Source: Lithodes maja
Taxonomy: Eukaryota; Arthropoda; Malacostraca; Decapoda; Lithodidae
Length of the DNA: 64,000 nucleotides
Direction of reading: 5' to 3'
Assembly: GCA_037953745.1 (NCBI GenBank)
Contig: JBAKBP010012324.1
Location: 1 to 64,000 of the forward strand
How positions within the stretch are numbered: the stretch's first letter is position 1; each line of letters starts with the position of its first letter. The position numbers were made by a program, and so were the translations under genes. The notes below the pieces were generated by a model that searched no databases, had not been told where the DNA came from, and saw only the letters and a program-made list of their open reading frames with translations. Of the stretch, positions 33,040 to 42,967 are shown piece by piece.

Positions 33040-34851
33040 TGTTGCGACTGGGGTTTAAATATATCAGGGCTCTTATTCATTGGACTAGTAATGGCATAAA
33101 TGCTACAACGGAAAGCGCTAGATCCAACCTCTGATGTATATTCCCAGCGAACAAAGAACACAAATACTCTCCGAGTTCTATATGCAATAATAGGCTATCA
33201 AACTCTCAATAAATGTGCGTCTACTCTAGGCTTAATGTTATGTGAAAACAGCCTATTACTACCTATAACCGAAGGTGCTTGGTTATGGTATGCTAAGTAA
33301 GCTGGTAAGAGAAGTTACAGCTTACGTTACTTTAATCAATAAATGTCAGGCACTCCTGCATGAAAGAAAGTGCACTAAAGTCCTTCAACACCAACAAGGA
33401 ATCTTCTTTAAATGTTAGATGCTATAAAGATGCTCGTATCGGAAATGGAACCCAAAAAGGCAGGCAGTGGAACAATGCTCGTGCAGGCTATGCACACAAA
33501 AAGGCAGGAAATATAATGCCGTCGGAGCCAAGAATATCCTAAACACTACAACAATAATAATGATTGCCACAACAATGCAGTATTCCTATCAACAAAAAGA
33601 GCCTAAGTCGTTTGTGTCTCAATACATCAAACTAGGCTGCGAAATGCTTGTGTAATCATAAATGGGTATGCATAATAAGAGTACTTGGTTTAATATACTT
33701 AATGTCTTCTATGATTGATAAAGTCTAGCTAGAGTCAATGATACGAGATACTGGTGTGCATGGCATGCCGCATAGCCTAGTGTAAATCTCAAGTCTGTGC
33801 GTCAAATATTACGTTATAGTGAAGGGTAGCTCTCTTGAGAAACCTTAATACCGAAGTATCAAGCGTTCTCCTGGCGTACCTCAAAGAAAAATAACCGAGC
33901 TTAGAACAGTGCAGAATGGTATAGGCAAAAAGCCCTCATTCGTGCATGCTCTACTCTCAATGGCACACAGACTAGAATTTACTCAATCAACTCCAGTTCT
34001 CAGGTATGTCGTGCAGCTTTTAACTAAAGCCAGCACTCATAGGAAACAATACCTTATAATATCAGACTCCTAGTCTAGCATTATCTAATCCAGCAGAACA
34101 CTAATAATTATAGGAAGCGGTACTAAACAATATGAATGCCAACCAATGCTTCGTGATCAACTTATCTTAACAACTAAACATACATAGGTTATATCAGACC
34201 TTAACGCACAATACAACTGGCCAGCATGAAGCTGATTTTGCAGAGTTAACCAGAGGGGATATGGTATTAATAAAAGGTGGTGAAAGATATGGAAAAAGAG
34301 AGAGGTAGGCAGAGGAAAAGATTCTCAGGTGCAGTGCGGGGAACAGGTATCAAGGGATAAGAGAGATGCGTTCTAGAAACCAGATCTGAGGGAGAGAATG
34401 GCGAGGGAACTGTATATATACTCGCACTAGCTCGAGCCGCGTGGAAAAAAAGCGGTAACAAGTCCTCTAACCACTACCAAAGTAGCTAGCAAAACATTAC
34501 GTCACCAATCATGGTAAAGAACTCCCTCAACCAATCCCCACGAGGCCAGCCAGCTATGACGTCGTCGAGTATAGCAAAATACTACGCGCCCCCTCTCACT
34601 CTGTTCTACTCTCTCTCTCTCTCTGATCCTATCATTACTAGTTAAGGATAAAACATATACTTTACAATTAAATATATAAAGCCTTGACATGGGTGAAAAC
34701 AAAGAGCCTTTCTGGACTGCCCATGACATGAGCTTTCATATGAAATAAAGCACACAACAATACACAAACTGTAGCCACATCCACTGTCCTGGCGATCCTA
34801 GCGAGTCACTGTAGGACAAGCCATGCGGTTCTAACGGAGTGGTTAACGTCA
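33040..34851 (-). repeat. Gypsy 5' LTR
   Basis: This is 1812 bp with TG...CA ends, matching the 3' LTR except for about two dozen scattered substitutions, many of them C/T or G/A transitions. It contains (TC)n at 34608-34623. Confidence 0.9.
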
Positions 34852-35090
34852 CAGGAACTACAGTATATAACACATCTGAGACAACCGAGGATTTCGAAGA
34901 ATGGTTCATAATGATTTAGATCAATAGGCCTACTAGATAAAAATGTGTAATTGTTTCTTAGGAAAAACATTAATTTTTAATCAAGTAATAATATTAGACC
35001 TGTAAACCATTATTATTGTTATCTCTTCTCTTTATGTTGAATCTATTTTTGGCATTACAAATTCAATTAATAAATGCTTAACAATATTCC

Positions 35091-35125
<35 letters not shown>

Positions 35126-35189
35126 TGTGTACGATAATTTTGGTGCAAATTCCATAATTTTGTGGTCACAATACAATAATTCTGCATTT
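34852..35189. other. Unassigned AT-rich spacer
   Basis: No gene is seen. An (AT)n microsatellite lies at 35094-35121. Confidence 0.5.
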
Positions 35190-36225
35190 AGAATCTGGCA
35201 ACACTGCTGTGCTGTCTTCTATTGGGATTCAGGATCCTCGTATTTCCTCCGTTGCTGTTTTTTTTATTGCCGTCATCTGCTGCGATTCAGGTTCCTCGTA
35301 TTTCTTCCATTGCTGTTTTTTTATTGCTGCTGTGCTGTCTTCTGCTACAATTGATGGTCCTTGTATTTCTCCGTTGCTGTTTCTTGATCTTCTGTGTCGT
35401 CTTCTGCTGCGATTGATGCTTCTTGTACTTCTTCGGTTCCTGTTTCCTGATCTACTGCTGCGATTGATGACCCTCTTATTTCTTTTATTGCTGTTGATGT
35501 GGTTTCTTGAGGTAGTTTCTTCTCTAGCTGTATGTTGATGCTGTAGTGTTCGGCTTCCTGAGGTTCCTGTGATCGTAGTTTCTTATGTTGTTGAAGTGCG
35601 ATGCTGCTCCCAAATCTTCCGTAAATGCTGTTGCGGCTGTTTTTTCTTGCGTCTTATTTCTATACTAGTTCTGTACTGCTGTTTCTTGATAATGCTCCTA
35701 TTTCTTCCGTTGCCATTGCCGATTATACTGTAGAGTTATCCGGTGTAGTTTCTTGTTTTGTTTCTCGATGCTGTTGTTTCAGATATTGCTTCCATTTCTT
35801 GATGTTTCTTGCTGCTGCTGTGGTAGTCGTATTTTGATGCTGTTAAATTTTGTGTTTACTTTTGGGCATTTGTCTACTGCTTCTTTCTTATGTTGTTGCT
35901 GTTCCTTCTTCTGTTGCTATGCTGTCTTCTGCTGTGATTAACGGTTCTTCTGTTGTTGCTATTCCTTTGTCTGCTGCTGTGTTGTCTTTTGCTGTTCATT
36001 CTGTTGATGTGCTGTCTTCTGCTGTGCGTGACTGTCCTCATATTTCTTCTATAGCTGGTGATGTGGGTTCTTGAGGTGGTTTCTTCTCTTGCTGCTCCGG
36101 TGTGATTTCTTGCTGCTGTGGTTCTCTTATCTTGATGCTGTTGATTCTGTGTTTATTTCTGCTGTGGATTGTCTGTTTTTGCTACTGCATCCTCTGCAGC
36201 TATCCATTCACCACACCTGAAGGGA
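35190..36225 (-). repeat. CT-rich degenerate repeat field
   Basis: Loose units of 45-60 bp of the pattern TTCTGCTG(C/T)GATT...GTATTTCTTCCGTTGCTGTT cover this stretch. Read on the minus strand they give Glu/Thr/Ala/Gln-rich stretches (for example SSIAAEDDTEDQE) broken by stops. A polypyrimidine/AG junction at 36220-36240 (minus strand) opens a 20-codon frame, so decayed exon sequence is possible. The plus-strand Leu/Cys-rich frames are composition artefacts. Confidence 0.5.
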
Positions 36226-36474
36226 AAAATGAATTAGAATATTGTTACAGTAAATACCTAAATTTTCTTTAAAATTATCCATTTCCTCCAACCTAAATAG
36301 TCATTCTACTACCCTAATTAAAAGCAGTTATTATCATTCATAAAGGCTAAACAGTTACATGCTAGCATGTGTAAGCCTGGAGCAGTGGAGCCTTGCCCGG
36401 AAAAACTGCCAAGAGTGAAGTCGGAAGGCGAGTGCAGCTAGACGCCATCACAGTGTAAGCTACTTTAACCCTCC

Positions 36475-36950
36475 TGGCCTGGGCTGTATCTCCAAAGGAC
36501 AGGGTCGGCTACCCGGGCGATCTGGCCGAAAAACGTCTAGGCCTAGGCTACCGTATTTTTGTTAATTTTAACTGCTAGAAATTTCCCACACATCTATAAA
36601 TGTAGTGCGGTTTCCAATCTGTAGACTGGCGTTGAGTAGAGCTCTTTAAGTCAACTGGTTCAGTTGTGATGACGATTTCAGTGGAGCTAATTTTGCCGCG
36701 ATGTTGACAATATCGGAGCTTTTCACACTAATTTCGTCATATCATACAACAATAACATTGATCCGATGTCTCCTTATTGTTTTCGGAGGTGCGGTGACGC
36801 AACGATCGGCTTTGTTTACATGCGTCGGACTCACGGCGTTCAGACCAAGCTGAATAGGCTTTCAAGCTTAAAAGTCCTGAAAGGACACCCGGGCACCTGC
36901 CCTTATTTCGTGGTGTCATTTTAAAATGACAACCGGGCAGGAAGGGTTAA
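36475..36950 (+). mobile_element. TTAA MITE family M3, copy 2
   Basis: TTAA occurs at both edges, with inverted ends TTAACCCTCCTGGCCTGGGC and TTAACCCTTCCTGCCCGGTT and strong similarity to copy 1 throughout. Confidence 0.88.
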
Positions 36951-36961
36951 CACCCAGGACT

Positions 36962-37180
36962 TGTCCCTCAAATTTCCCTTCATAATTGTCGAGGGGCACA
37001 GGGCCTTGGGTGGGGCTTCGGTATCCCGGGCATTTCTGCACCCTCCTCAGCTCCTCACCTGGGAGCGGCTTCGGTCACCTGGGCTTTCTTAGTGGTAAAC
37101 AGGGAGGGTTCTGTAGGGGCGCTCGGTTATGGCCTTGGCCTTACTCGGGACCTTGGGGCTGTTTGGTCAGATTACCTTAT
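36962..37180 (+). mobile_element. SINE-J fragment
   Basis: This is the 3' half of SINE-J, from CCCTCAAATTTCCCTTCATAA to GGGGCTGTTTGGTCAGATTA. It lacks the 5' half and the (AAC)n tail and is diverged from the other copies. Confidence 0.75.
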
Positions 37181-38169
37181 TTTACTAATGCAATAAAAAC
37201 CTATCATAATCAAGAATCTAATTCAAACTATCTTCATATAGCTACACTCTCACAATATGAACTAGCATTTATTGTAGGGTACGTTACTTTAATATTCAAA
37301 GCAAATTGTACTAAATATTTAAAATGAGATGGTATTTATATAAGCTACTGTACATTACAATTATTCAAGCAAATTAGCAATACGAATATAAAAAATTGAA
37401 AGCAAACAAAAAGCAACGTAACTCACCGAATATACAGTACAGTATCTCCATTTTCATAAAAAAATATATATTATTATATACAGGGGAGCACAATTTACTA
37501 CCATACAGCATTATCTATAATTTATATTATAATTTGTTTACTAATTTACCAGATAATTTATTCTTAATATAAACTAGAGGGCAGGTAACCCTATTTGTGT
37601 TGAAACAAAATACAAAATGTCACTTTCATTATGATAAAGCAGAATGGTTTACAATAAAGAAATAGTTAATCAAATGGCTATACTCCATTCAAATTTACTT
37701 GGCAACAAATCATTACCCCAAAGTATGAATATATGAATACAAAAATGTTTAAGTGATGTAAAACCAAAACAGAAACTGCACAATATAAAAACTGAAGAAC
37801 TTCTCAAAATCACTTTGTGTAAATAATGCATTGAAGATTAGCAAAACAGTACAGTATTATGAAATAGATAATTATAGAATCTTATTATATCCAAGAGTAA
37901 AATAATTTTGAAAATCATGTGTAACTATGTGGAGAAGGGTGAAAACTGCCAAGGTCATTTGAATAGAGTATAGTAAAGTAGTAGATTTGATGATGTTGTC
38001 TGGTGTAGTTGGAGTGTCGTAGTGGTGTTATTCATCGTAGGGGATCCATAGTTGGTTGTTCTTGGGGCGTATGATGTGCAGAGGTGGTAGGAGATGTATT
38101 AGCAGTGTGGTGGTTCATCGTAGGGGATCCGTAGTGTGTTGTTATTGGGGCGTATGATGTGCAGGGGTG
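37181..38169. other. AT-rich spacer with an imperfect repeat at its right end
   Basis: No gene is seen up to 37950. At 37990-38260 an imperfect repeat of about 85 bp (GTAGGGGATCC, GGGGCGTATGATGTGCA, GGTAGGAGATG) occurs about three times. Confidence 0.5.
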
Positions 38170-38486
38170 CTAGGAGATGGATTTGCAGTAGTGTAGTGGT
38201 TTGATTAATTGTAGTAGGAGCTGTCCTTGGGGTGTAGGAGTGGTAGGAGATGGATTAGCGGCGGTGGTGGCGTCTGTCTGCAATCCTCCCGTGTCCTGAA
38301 AATTGAAAAAAGACAATATATAAACATTTGAGGTTACAGGTATTGGTAAGACAAGTAAGTACAAAACAATGATTTCCTTAATTATTTTATATTGCCTGAT
38401 GAGACATTTACCTGAGGGAGCATAGATACACTGCCCACACAGACGTTGCGATCCCAGCGAGGTGGCCAGGACGAGAGAATATACAT
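38170..38486 (-). CDS. Weak two-exon host gene candidate
   Basis: On the minus strand an ATG at 38486 opens 25 codons that end at CCTCAG followed by the donor GTAAATG (38411). After 115 bp a good acceptor (CTTTTTTCAATTTTCAG) precedes an exon from 38295 that continues in the same phase for 41 codons to a TAG at 38170. The predicted 66-residue product is Thr/Pro-rich after the junction (TTAANPSPTTPTP) and has no known domain. The second exon lies in a local 85-bp repeat. The splice signals are real strings but chance cannot be excluded. Confidence 0.2.
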
Positions 38487-38662
38487 AACATAATTAAACA
38501 TGACAAAATTAACTACAGTATGTTTCTTTTCAACTGACGGTAAATTGCAAAGTTACCATCAAAATTTCTCAGTTATTTTGAAGATTTTGTAGAGAAATAT
38601 GGTGCTAATTATATATACGTGGACTATATATGATGGGAGAGGCATAATTTCATTTTTGTTCA

Positions 38663-39675
38663 TTAACCCATCAGACCCGGCTATGTATTCCATACCGAAA
38701 CCCGGGAGTTTTGGCCGAAAAACGTCTACACCTAGGCTACCGTATCTTTGTTATTTTGACTGCTTCCGCATTCCCGCGCATCCCCAAGCGTAGATGTGTT
38801 TCGTACCTGTAGAATGGTGTTGAGCAGAGCTCTCTAAGTCAACTGGTTCAGAGGGCGGGTGCCCAACCCCGAAAAGGGTTGAAATAGGGGAGCTATCCCC
38901 CGCCAAAGGCGGCTTTCTAGGGCCTTTCCTAGCTGATGCTGAGAGGATTGGGTTCTAGTCATGTGGTGATGGGCTGGTCTATCAGAGTGAGAACTGAGCG
39001 ATCTCTGCCATACCCATAGCTTACTCTGACTGTTCCTTTTACTTATATATTTTATAGATCTCAAGTGACGGCGTCTCTTGCGTGGATTGACCTCCTAATC
39101 TACCAAGATTGGAAGCCAAAGCGTCACATCTTTCCTTTGCCCCTCAACTTTCTCTTCATAATTGCTGAGGGGCACAGGGCCCTGGGTGGGGCTTTGGTTT
39201 CCCGGGCGTTTCCGCACCCTCCTCAGCTCCCCGCCATGGAGTGGCTTCGGTCACCCAGGCTTTATTGTGGTCGGCAGGGAGGGTTCTGTGGGGGCGCTCG
39301 GTTATGGCCTTGGCCTTGCTCGGGGCCTTGGGGCTGTTCGGCCAGGCAGCTTAGGGAAAAACAACAACAACAACAACTGGTTCAGTTGTGATGATGATTT
39401 CCGTGGAGATAACTTTGTGGCGATATCAGCCACTTTAGACTACTTTTCACCACTTAACAATAACATACAGGCACACACAAACAAGGACGCCTCTCCTTCT
39501 TGTGGTTGGAGATGCGCGGCGTCGGTCCAACCGGCTGTTGTTTACATGCGTCGGACGGACGCCTCGCACACCAAGCTTACAGGCTTTCAAGCTGCCGGAG
39601 CCTCAGAGCCCTTCCGGGTTCCGCGGGGGTGTTTTTTATGGATGTCTCAGAGCCCAACCGGGTCTGAGGGGTTAA
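38663..39675 (+). mobile_element. TTAA MITE family M3 variant, carrying SINE-J
   Basis: TTAA occurs at 38663-38666 and 39672-39675. The ends TTAACCCATCAGACCCGGC and TTAACCCCTCAGACCCGGT are inverted and differ from the M3 ends, while the interior (AAACGTCTA...CCTAGGCTACCGTA, GAGCTCTCTAAGTCAACTGG) is of M3 type. SINE-J sits inside at 38852-39374. Confidence 0.85.
38852..39374 (+). mobile_element. SINE-J complete copy
   Basis: This is a 523-bp retroposon flanked by a perfect 11-bp target duplication, AACTGGTTCAG (38841-38851 and 39375-39385). Its (AAC)n tail runs into the second copy. The 3' 80 bp match the J LINE end; the 5' head is GC-rich and not clearly tRNA-, 5S- or 7SL-derived. The bounded ends define the family's full length. 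Confidence 0.88.
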
Positions 39676-39829
39676 GTACTGTATCGAGAAAGTAGCTAAT
39701 AAGAGATTCAATTATTGCCCATGTAAAGAAACCGAATACAGTATAGTGGATATCTAGTTAATCTAAAATCCTAACCTTTAGTTTTTTACAAATAACCATA
39801 GCTAATGTCCAGGTAAGAAGGGAGACGGA
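39676..39829. other. Short unassigned spacer
   Basis: No feature is recognised. Confidence 0.4.
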
Positions 39830-40083
39830 GAGAGAGCCAACAACAGCCGTCCGGCTGGCTCAGTTGATAGTGTGCCTGAATCCCATCTTGAAGGTCTAGC
39901 GTTCAATCCCCGCTCAGATTGAAAAGTTTTTCTGGGATATAGCCGGCGGTTACCATCTCCCCATGAGCAAGGGGGATGGGTAATGGTCTCTTGTAGACTA
40001 AAGAAAGCCAAGCGCTTGTGAATCCTCGAAGGAGGAGAACGGGCGCTATATAAGTAACCAGACGATTATTATTTTATTATTAT
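39830..40083 (+). mobile_element. tRNA-derived SINE with (ATT)n tail
   Basis: The head carries box A TGGCTCAGTTGATAG and box B GCGTTCAATCC in tRNA spacing. The body continues to GGGCGCTATATAAG and an (ATT)n tail ending at about 40083, a tail type used by CR1/L2-type LINEs. The SINE abuts the truncated 5' edge of LINE J3. Confidence 0.8.
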
Positions 40084-40251
40084 TACTCTGATGACATTCA
40101 AACAGCATATCACAAACATAAAAAAATAAACTGACATCCAGACTTAAAGGTGGTGGTGCACGGGTTGAGATAAACAAGAGTAATAATCGCCAACCTGCAC
40201 ATAATTATCTTGCCTTTAAAATGCAATTTCACTGAAATCATTATTAATATT

Positions 40252-40399
40252 GGTATAAAGGATTTTGTGGATTATCTAAACCGGACCTGTGACGTCATAG
40301 TGACGTCACAGAAGTATCCTCTTTCTGGACTGGATGGTGGACTTACACTCCTATGACATCATAGGTCTGGTGTAGACGATCCACAAAACCCTATATACC
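40252..40399. mobile_element. 148-bp foldback MITE
   Basis: Inverted arms of about 49 bp (GGTATAAAGGATTTTGTGGAT and its imperfect reverse complement ending TATATACC) occupy two thirds of the element. ATT is duplicated on both sides. The arms include CRE-like TGACGTCA strings. It lies in the loop of the palindromic MITE. Confidence 0.8.
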
Positions 40400-40403
40400 A
40401 TTG

Positions 40404-41665
40404 TTAACCTAACAAGTGTGCATGGGGGTAATTGGAAACGTCCCCCTGTGCTGACGTATTTGAGGTGTTTCCGTCACTAAAATATTCATTGTACCATTAA
40501 TAGCATTAATACTTATCCATATGCACCTATTATGGGTTGATTATAAAGGTATTAACCTGAAACAACAATAAAACGAGTGAAAACAGCGTTTGGATGGTCA
40601 AAATCGGAGATATAGCCCGCGAGTTGTATAATGTATGGGTGAGGCAAGCTGCTTTCCCGCCAATTTCCCCCAAGGCCACTGAGACACAGTCGATCGATAC
40701 TCTCTCTCTTGCATTCGCTTGCTATCAGTGATGACCACACCCTCCAACCGGATTTCTAATGTTAGCACGAAAATATACCTCAGAATAAGGGAATAACAGG
40801 GAAAATAGGTGATAACTGAAGGAGAGGAGGAAAGTGGGGAAGGAGGGGAGGTAGAGGACTGAGATTTTGCATGGCCCAGGGGCCAAAAAAAATATAAAAA
40901 TAAAAAAAAAAATAAAAAAAATAAAATGTTTTCGATGTCAAAAGTTGATTTTTGTTTTCACTCACTCTTAACCCGGGAGCTGCGGGAAGACTCTTAAGAG
41001 TTCCCCCGGCGGACTGCGGGAAGACTCTCCTGAGTAAGTAAAATTAAAAATAAACTTTTGACATCGAAAAAAAAAATATTTTTTTATTTATATTTTTTTA
41101 TTTTTTTATTTTTGTTTGGCCCCTGGGCCATGCAAAATCTCAGTCCTCTACCTCCCCTCCTTCCCCACTTTCCTCCTATCCCTCAGTTATCACCTATTTT
41201 CCCTATTATTCCCTTATTCTGAGGTATATTTTCGTGCTAACATTAGCGAGTTGCAAGCAGGGTGTTGTCATCACTGATAGCAATCGAGTGCAAGAGAGAG
41301 AGAGAGAGAGTATCGATCGACTGTGTCGCAGTGGCCTTGGGGAAAATTGGCGGGAAGGTAGCTTGCCTCACCCATACATTATACAACTCGCGGGCTATAT
41401 CTCCGATTTTGACCATCCAAACGCTGTTTTCACTCGTTTTATTGTTGTTTCAGGTTAATACCTTTATAATCAACCCATAATAGGCGCATATGGATAATTA
41501 TTAATGCTATTAATGGTACAATGAATATTTTAGTGACGAAAAACCTCAAATACGTCAGCACAGGGGGAGGTTTTCAATTACCCCCGTGCGCACTTCAGAG
41601 GTTAAGAGTCTCCCCGCAGTCCGCCGGGGGAACTCTTAAGAGTCTCCCGGCAGTTCCCGGGTTAA
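40404..41665 (-). mobile_element. TTAA MITE family M1, copy 3, split by copy 4
   Basis: Minus-strand copy with TTAA at 40404-40407 and 41662-41665. It is interrupted at its own internal ACTCTTAAGAGT palindrome by copy 4; the remainder resumes at 41606. Confidence 0.88.
40978..41605 (+). mobile_element. TTAA MITE family M1, copy 4 (inside copy 3)
   Basis: Plus-strand copy with TTAA at 40978-40981 and 41602-41605, inserted in opposite orientation into copy 3. Its right end is of the CACTTCAGAGG subtype shared with copy 6. Confidence 0.9.
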
Positions 41666-41760
41666 TAATTATTTCGGTGCCATTGGATTTGACAATATAA
41701 TTATGTGCAGGTTGGCAATTATTATTCCATGTTTATCTCAACCCATGCACCACCACCTTC

Positions 41761-42670
41761 TAACGCCCTCAGGTCACTTGCCCACACACAATTTTGACAC
41801 AACAAAGAAACTACCACAACAGTATACAAACACTATATATATAAGATCAGTAATGGAATATGCAAGCCCTGCCTGGGCTTCAAACCTAGCTGATGGATAA
41901 ATGCACTGAATTTTGGTATGAGCATCCTAGGTTCGAATCCCTGGACTGCCACATGTATTTGTTGATTTCATTAATTGAGTTTAGGAGTAAAGTCGGTTGG
42001 TGGAGGGAACATAATAATACATCACAAGACATTGCAAAACATTCAAAATACAGCCCTAAAAATCATCCCAGGCTGCACAGCTACTACACCTACAGATCAC
42101 CTACATCAAGAATCCAAAGTCCTTAAAGTCAAAGACCACTTGGACATGAGAGGCACTCAATTCCTGACTGCAGCCTCCACAAACCAACACCATTCACTAC
42201 AATACATGGCAACACACCCACAGACACCAAGAAATATCAAAACAGCACCCAGCACATGATATCACACACAAATACTGTCATCTTTCCCTCCCTGCTCACA
42301 CCAAATCAGCTTCCAGCACATCCATACACATATCTCTCGTCGTTCCATCAAATCACTCATAGACAACACGCAGTAGCAGGCACAACCTCCCGAAATCCAT
42401 CCTTCTGAGTCCTCCCTTCCTCGTGAGGATAGAGTCCACCTGGCCAGGCTGAGATGTGGACACCATCCAGCTCTTCTGAGCTATCAGAAGAGACTGGATG
42501 TGTCCGTCGTCAACACCTGCCCAGGATGTAAGACAGCACCCCATACTATTAAACACATCATAGAAATTCCACACAATCACTTACGCCAACAACATAATCT
42601 ACACTTCTTGAGAGCTCTGTGGGAAAGCCCGATCGTGGCCAAGAACTCGGGGTGGTTCAGCCAGGCAACC
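41761..42670 (+). pseudogene. LINE J3 RT thumb and C-terminal domain
   Basis: Remnants of the J-type polyprotein are visible: the Y-I-R-S-V-M-E-Y-A-S-P-A-W thumb motif, the TATTPTDHL block, LDMRGTQFL, and a decayed terminal Cys/His motif. Several frameshifts and stops, plus a 125-bp SINE insertion at 41894-42018, destroy the frame. This is the oldest-looking of the three J copies. Confidence 0.75.
41894..42018 (+). mobile_element. Short tRNA-derived SINE in LINE J3
   Basis: A 125-bp insert with box B GGTTCGAATCC (41930-41940) and a short ATAATAAT tail. The head is similar to the tRNA-like sequence at 4905-4975. Confidence 0.65.
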
Positions 42671-42683
42671 TAGGGAACGACAA

Positions 42684-42967
42684 CAACATCACGGCTTCAT
42701 CCCATAAGCTTATTGACGATATATTGTACTGTATGGTCTTTCTTTATCAAAATCAAGTCAAAGTACAATAATCAAGATCGGGACATGATAATTTCTTGTC
42801 TATTTACGATAAACAAAGCTTACTATATATAGTCATAAGTTGTTATTCACAAATATAACTTGTGAATAACGCTGGTGCAATCATATCTAAGAAACTCGAC
42901 AACTTAACTGAAATCCCGCCGGCCGAACACCGAAAACAAAACAATAACAATAATCACATCAGTAATA
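42684..42967. other. Unassigned spacer
   Basis: No gene is seen; CAA- and AAT-rich. Confidence 0.4.

Larger units (their letters stand above)
24562..34851 (-). mobile_element. Ty3/Gypsy-type LTR retrotransposon with rearranged pol
   Basis: The LTRs are at 24562-28378 (1812 bp plus a 2005-bp piggyBac insertion) and 33040-34851 (1812 bp). By eye they differ at about two dozen positions. Between them, on the minus strand, lie gag, protease, part of integrase, a foreign A-tailed insert, the rest of integrase, and an RNase H segment. The RT palm with its catalytic motif is absent. A G17 polypurine stretch abuts the 3' LTR, and TGGCGACCTTACC after the 5' LTR is a plausible primer-binding site. No clear target duplication is seen. 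Confidence 0.88.
40148..41760 (+). mobile_element. Palindromic (foldback) MITE with TAA target duplication
   Basis: Arms of about 95 bp at 40148-40245 and 41666-41760 are reverse complements (outer end AAGGTGGTGGTGCA; inner GCCAACCTGCACATAATTAT). TAA flanks both sides (40145-40147, 41761-41763) and occurs once in the intact LINE. Without later insertions the element would be a hairpin of about 200 bp with a loop of about 10 bp. TAA targets suggest a PIF/Harbinger-type enzyme. Confidence 0.8.
40084..42683 (+). mobile_element. LINE J3 fragment, host of a four-level nest
   Basis: This is a 3' fragment of the Jockey-like LINE on the plus strand in pieces 40084-40147, 41761-41893 and 42019-42683. 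Alignment to J2 closes the gaps at CAGACTTAA/CGCCCTCAGG and at CTAGCTGA/ACATCACAAG. It ends with CAACCTAGGGAACGACAACAAC, a mutated form of the J tail. Confidence 0.85.

Noticed and set aside
24557..34858. GGAA target duplication of the Gypsy element
   Set aside because: It only fits if the LTR end is moved by two bases from the position set by the polypurine tract, so no duplication is claimed.
35209..36074. Leu/Cys/Val-rich plus-strand frames that look like membrane proteins
   Set aside because: They result from CT-rich repeat composition; several overlapping frames show the same bias.
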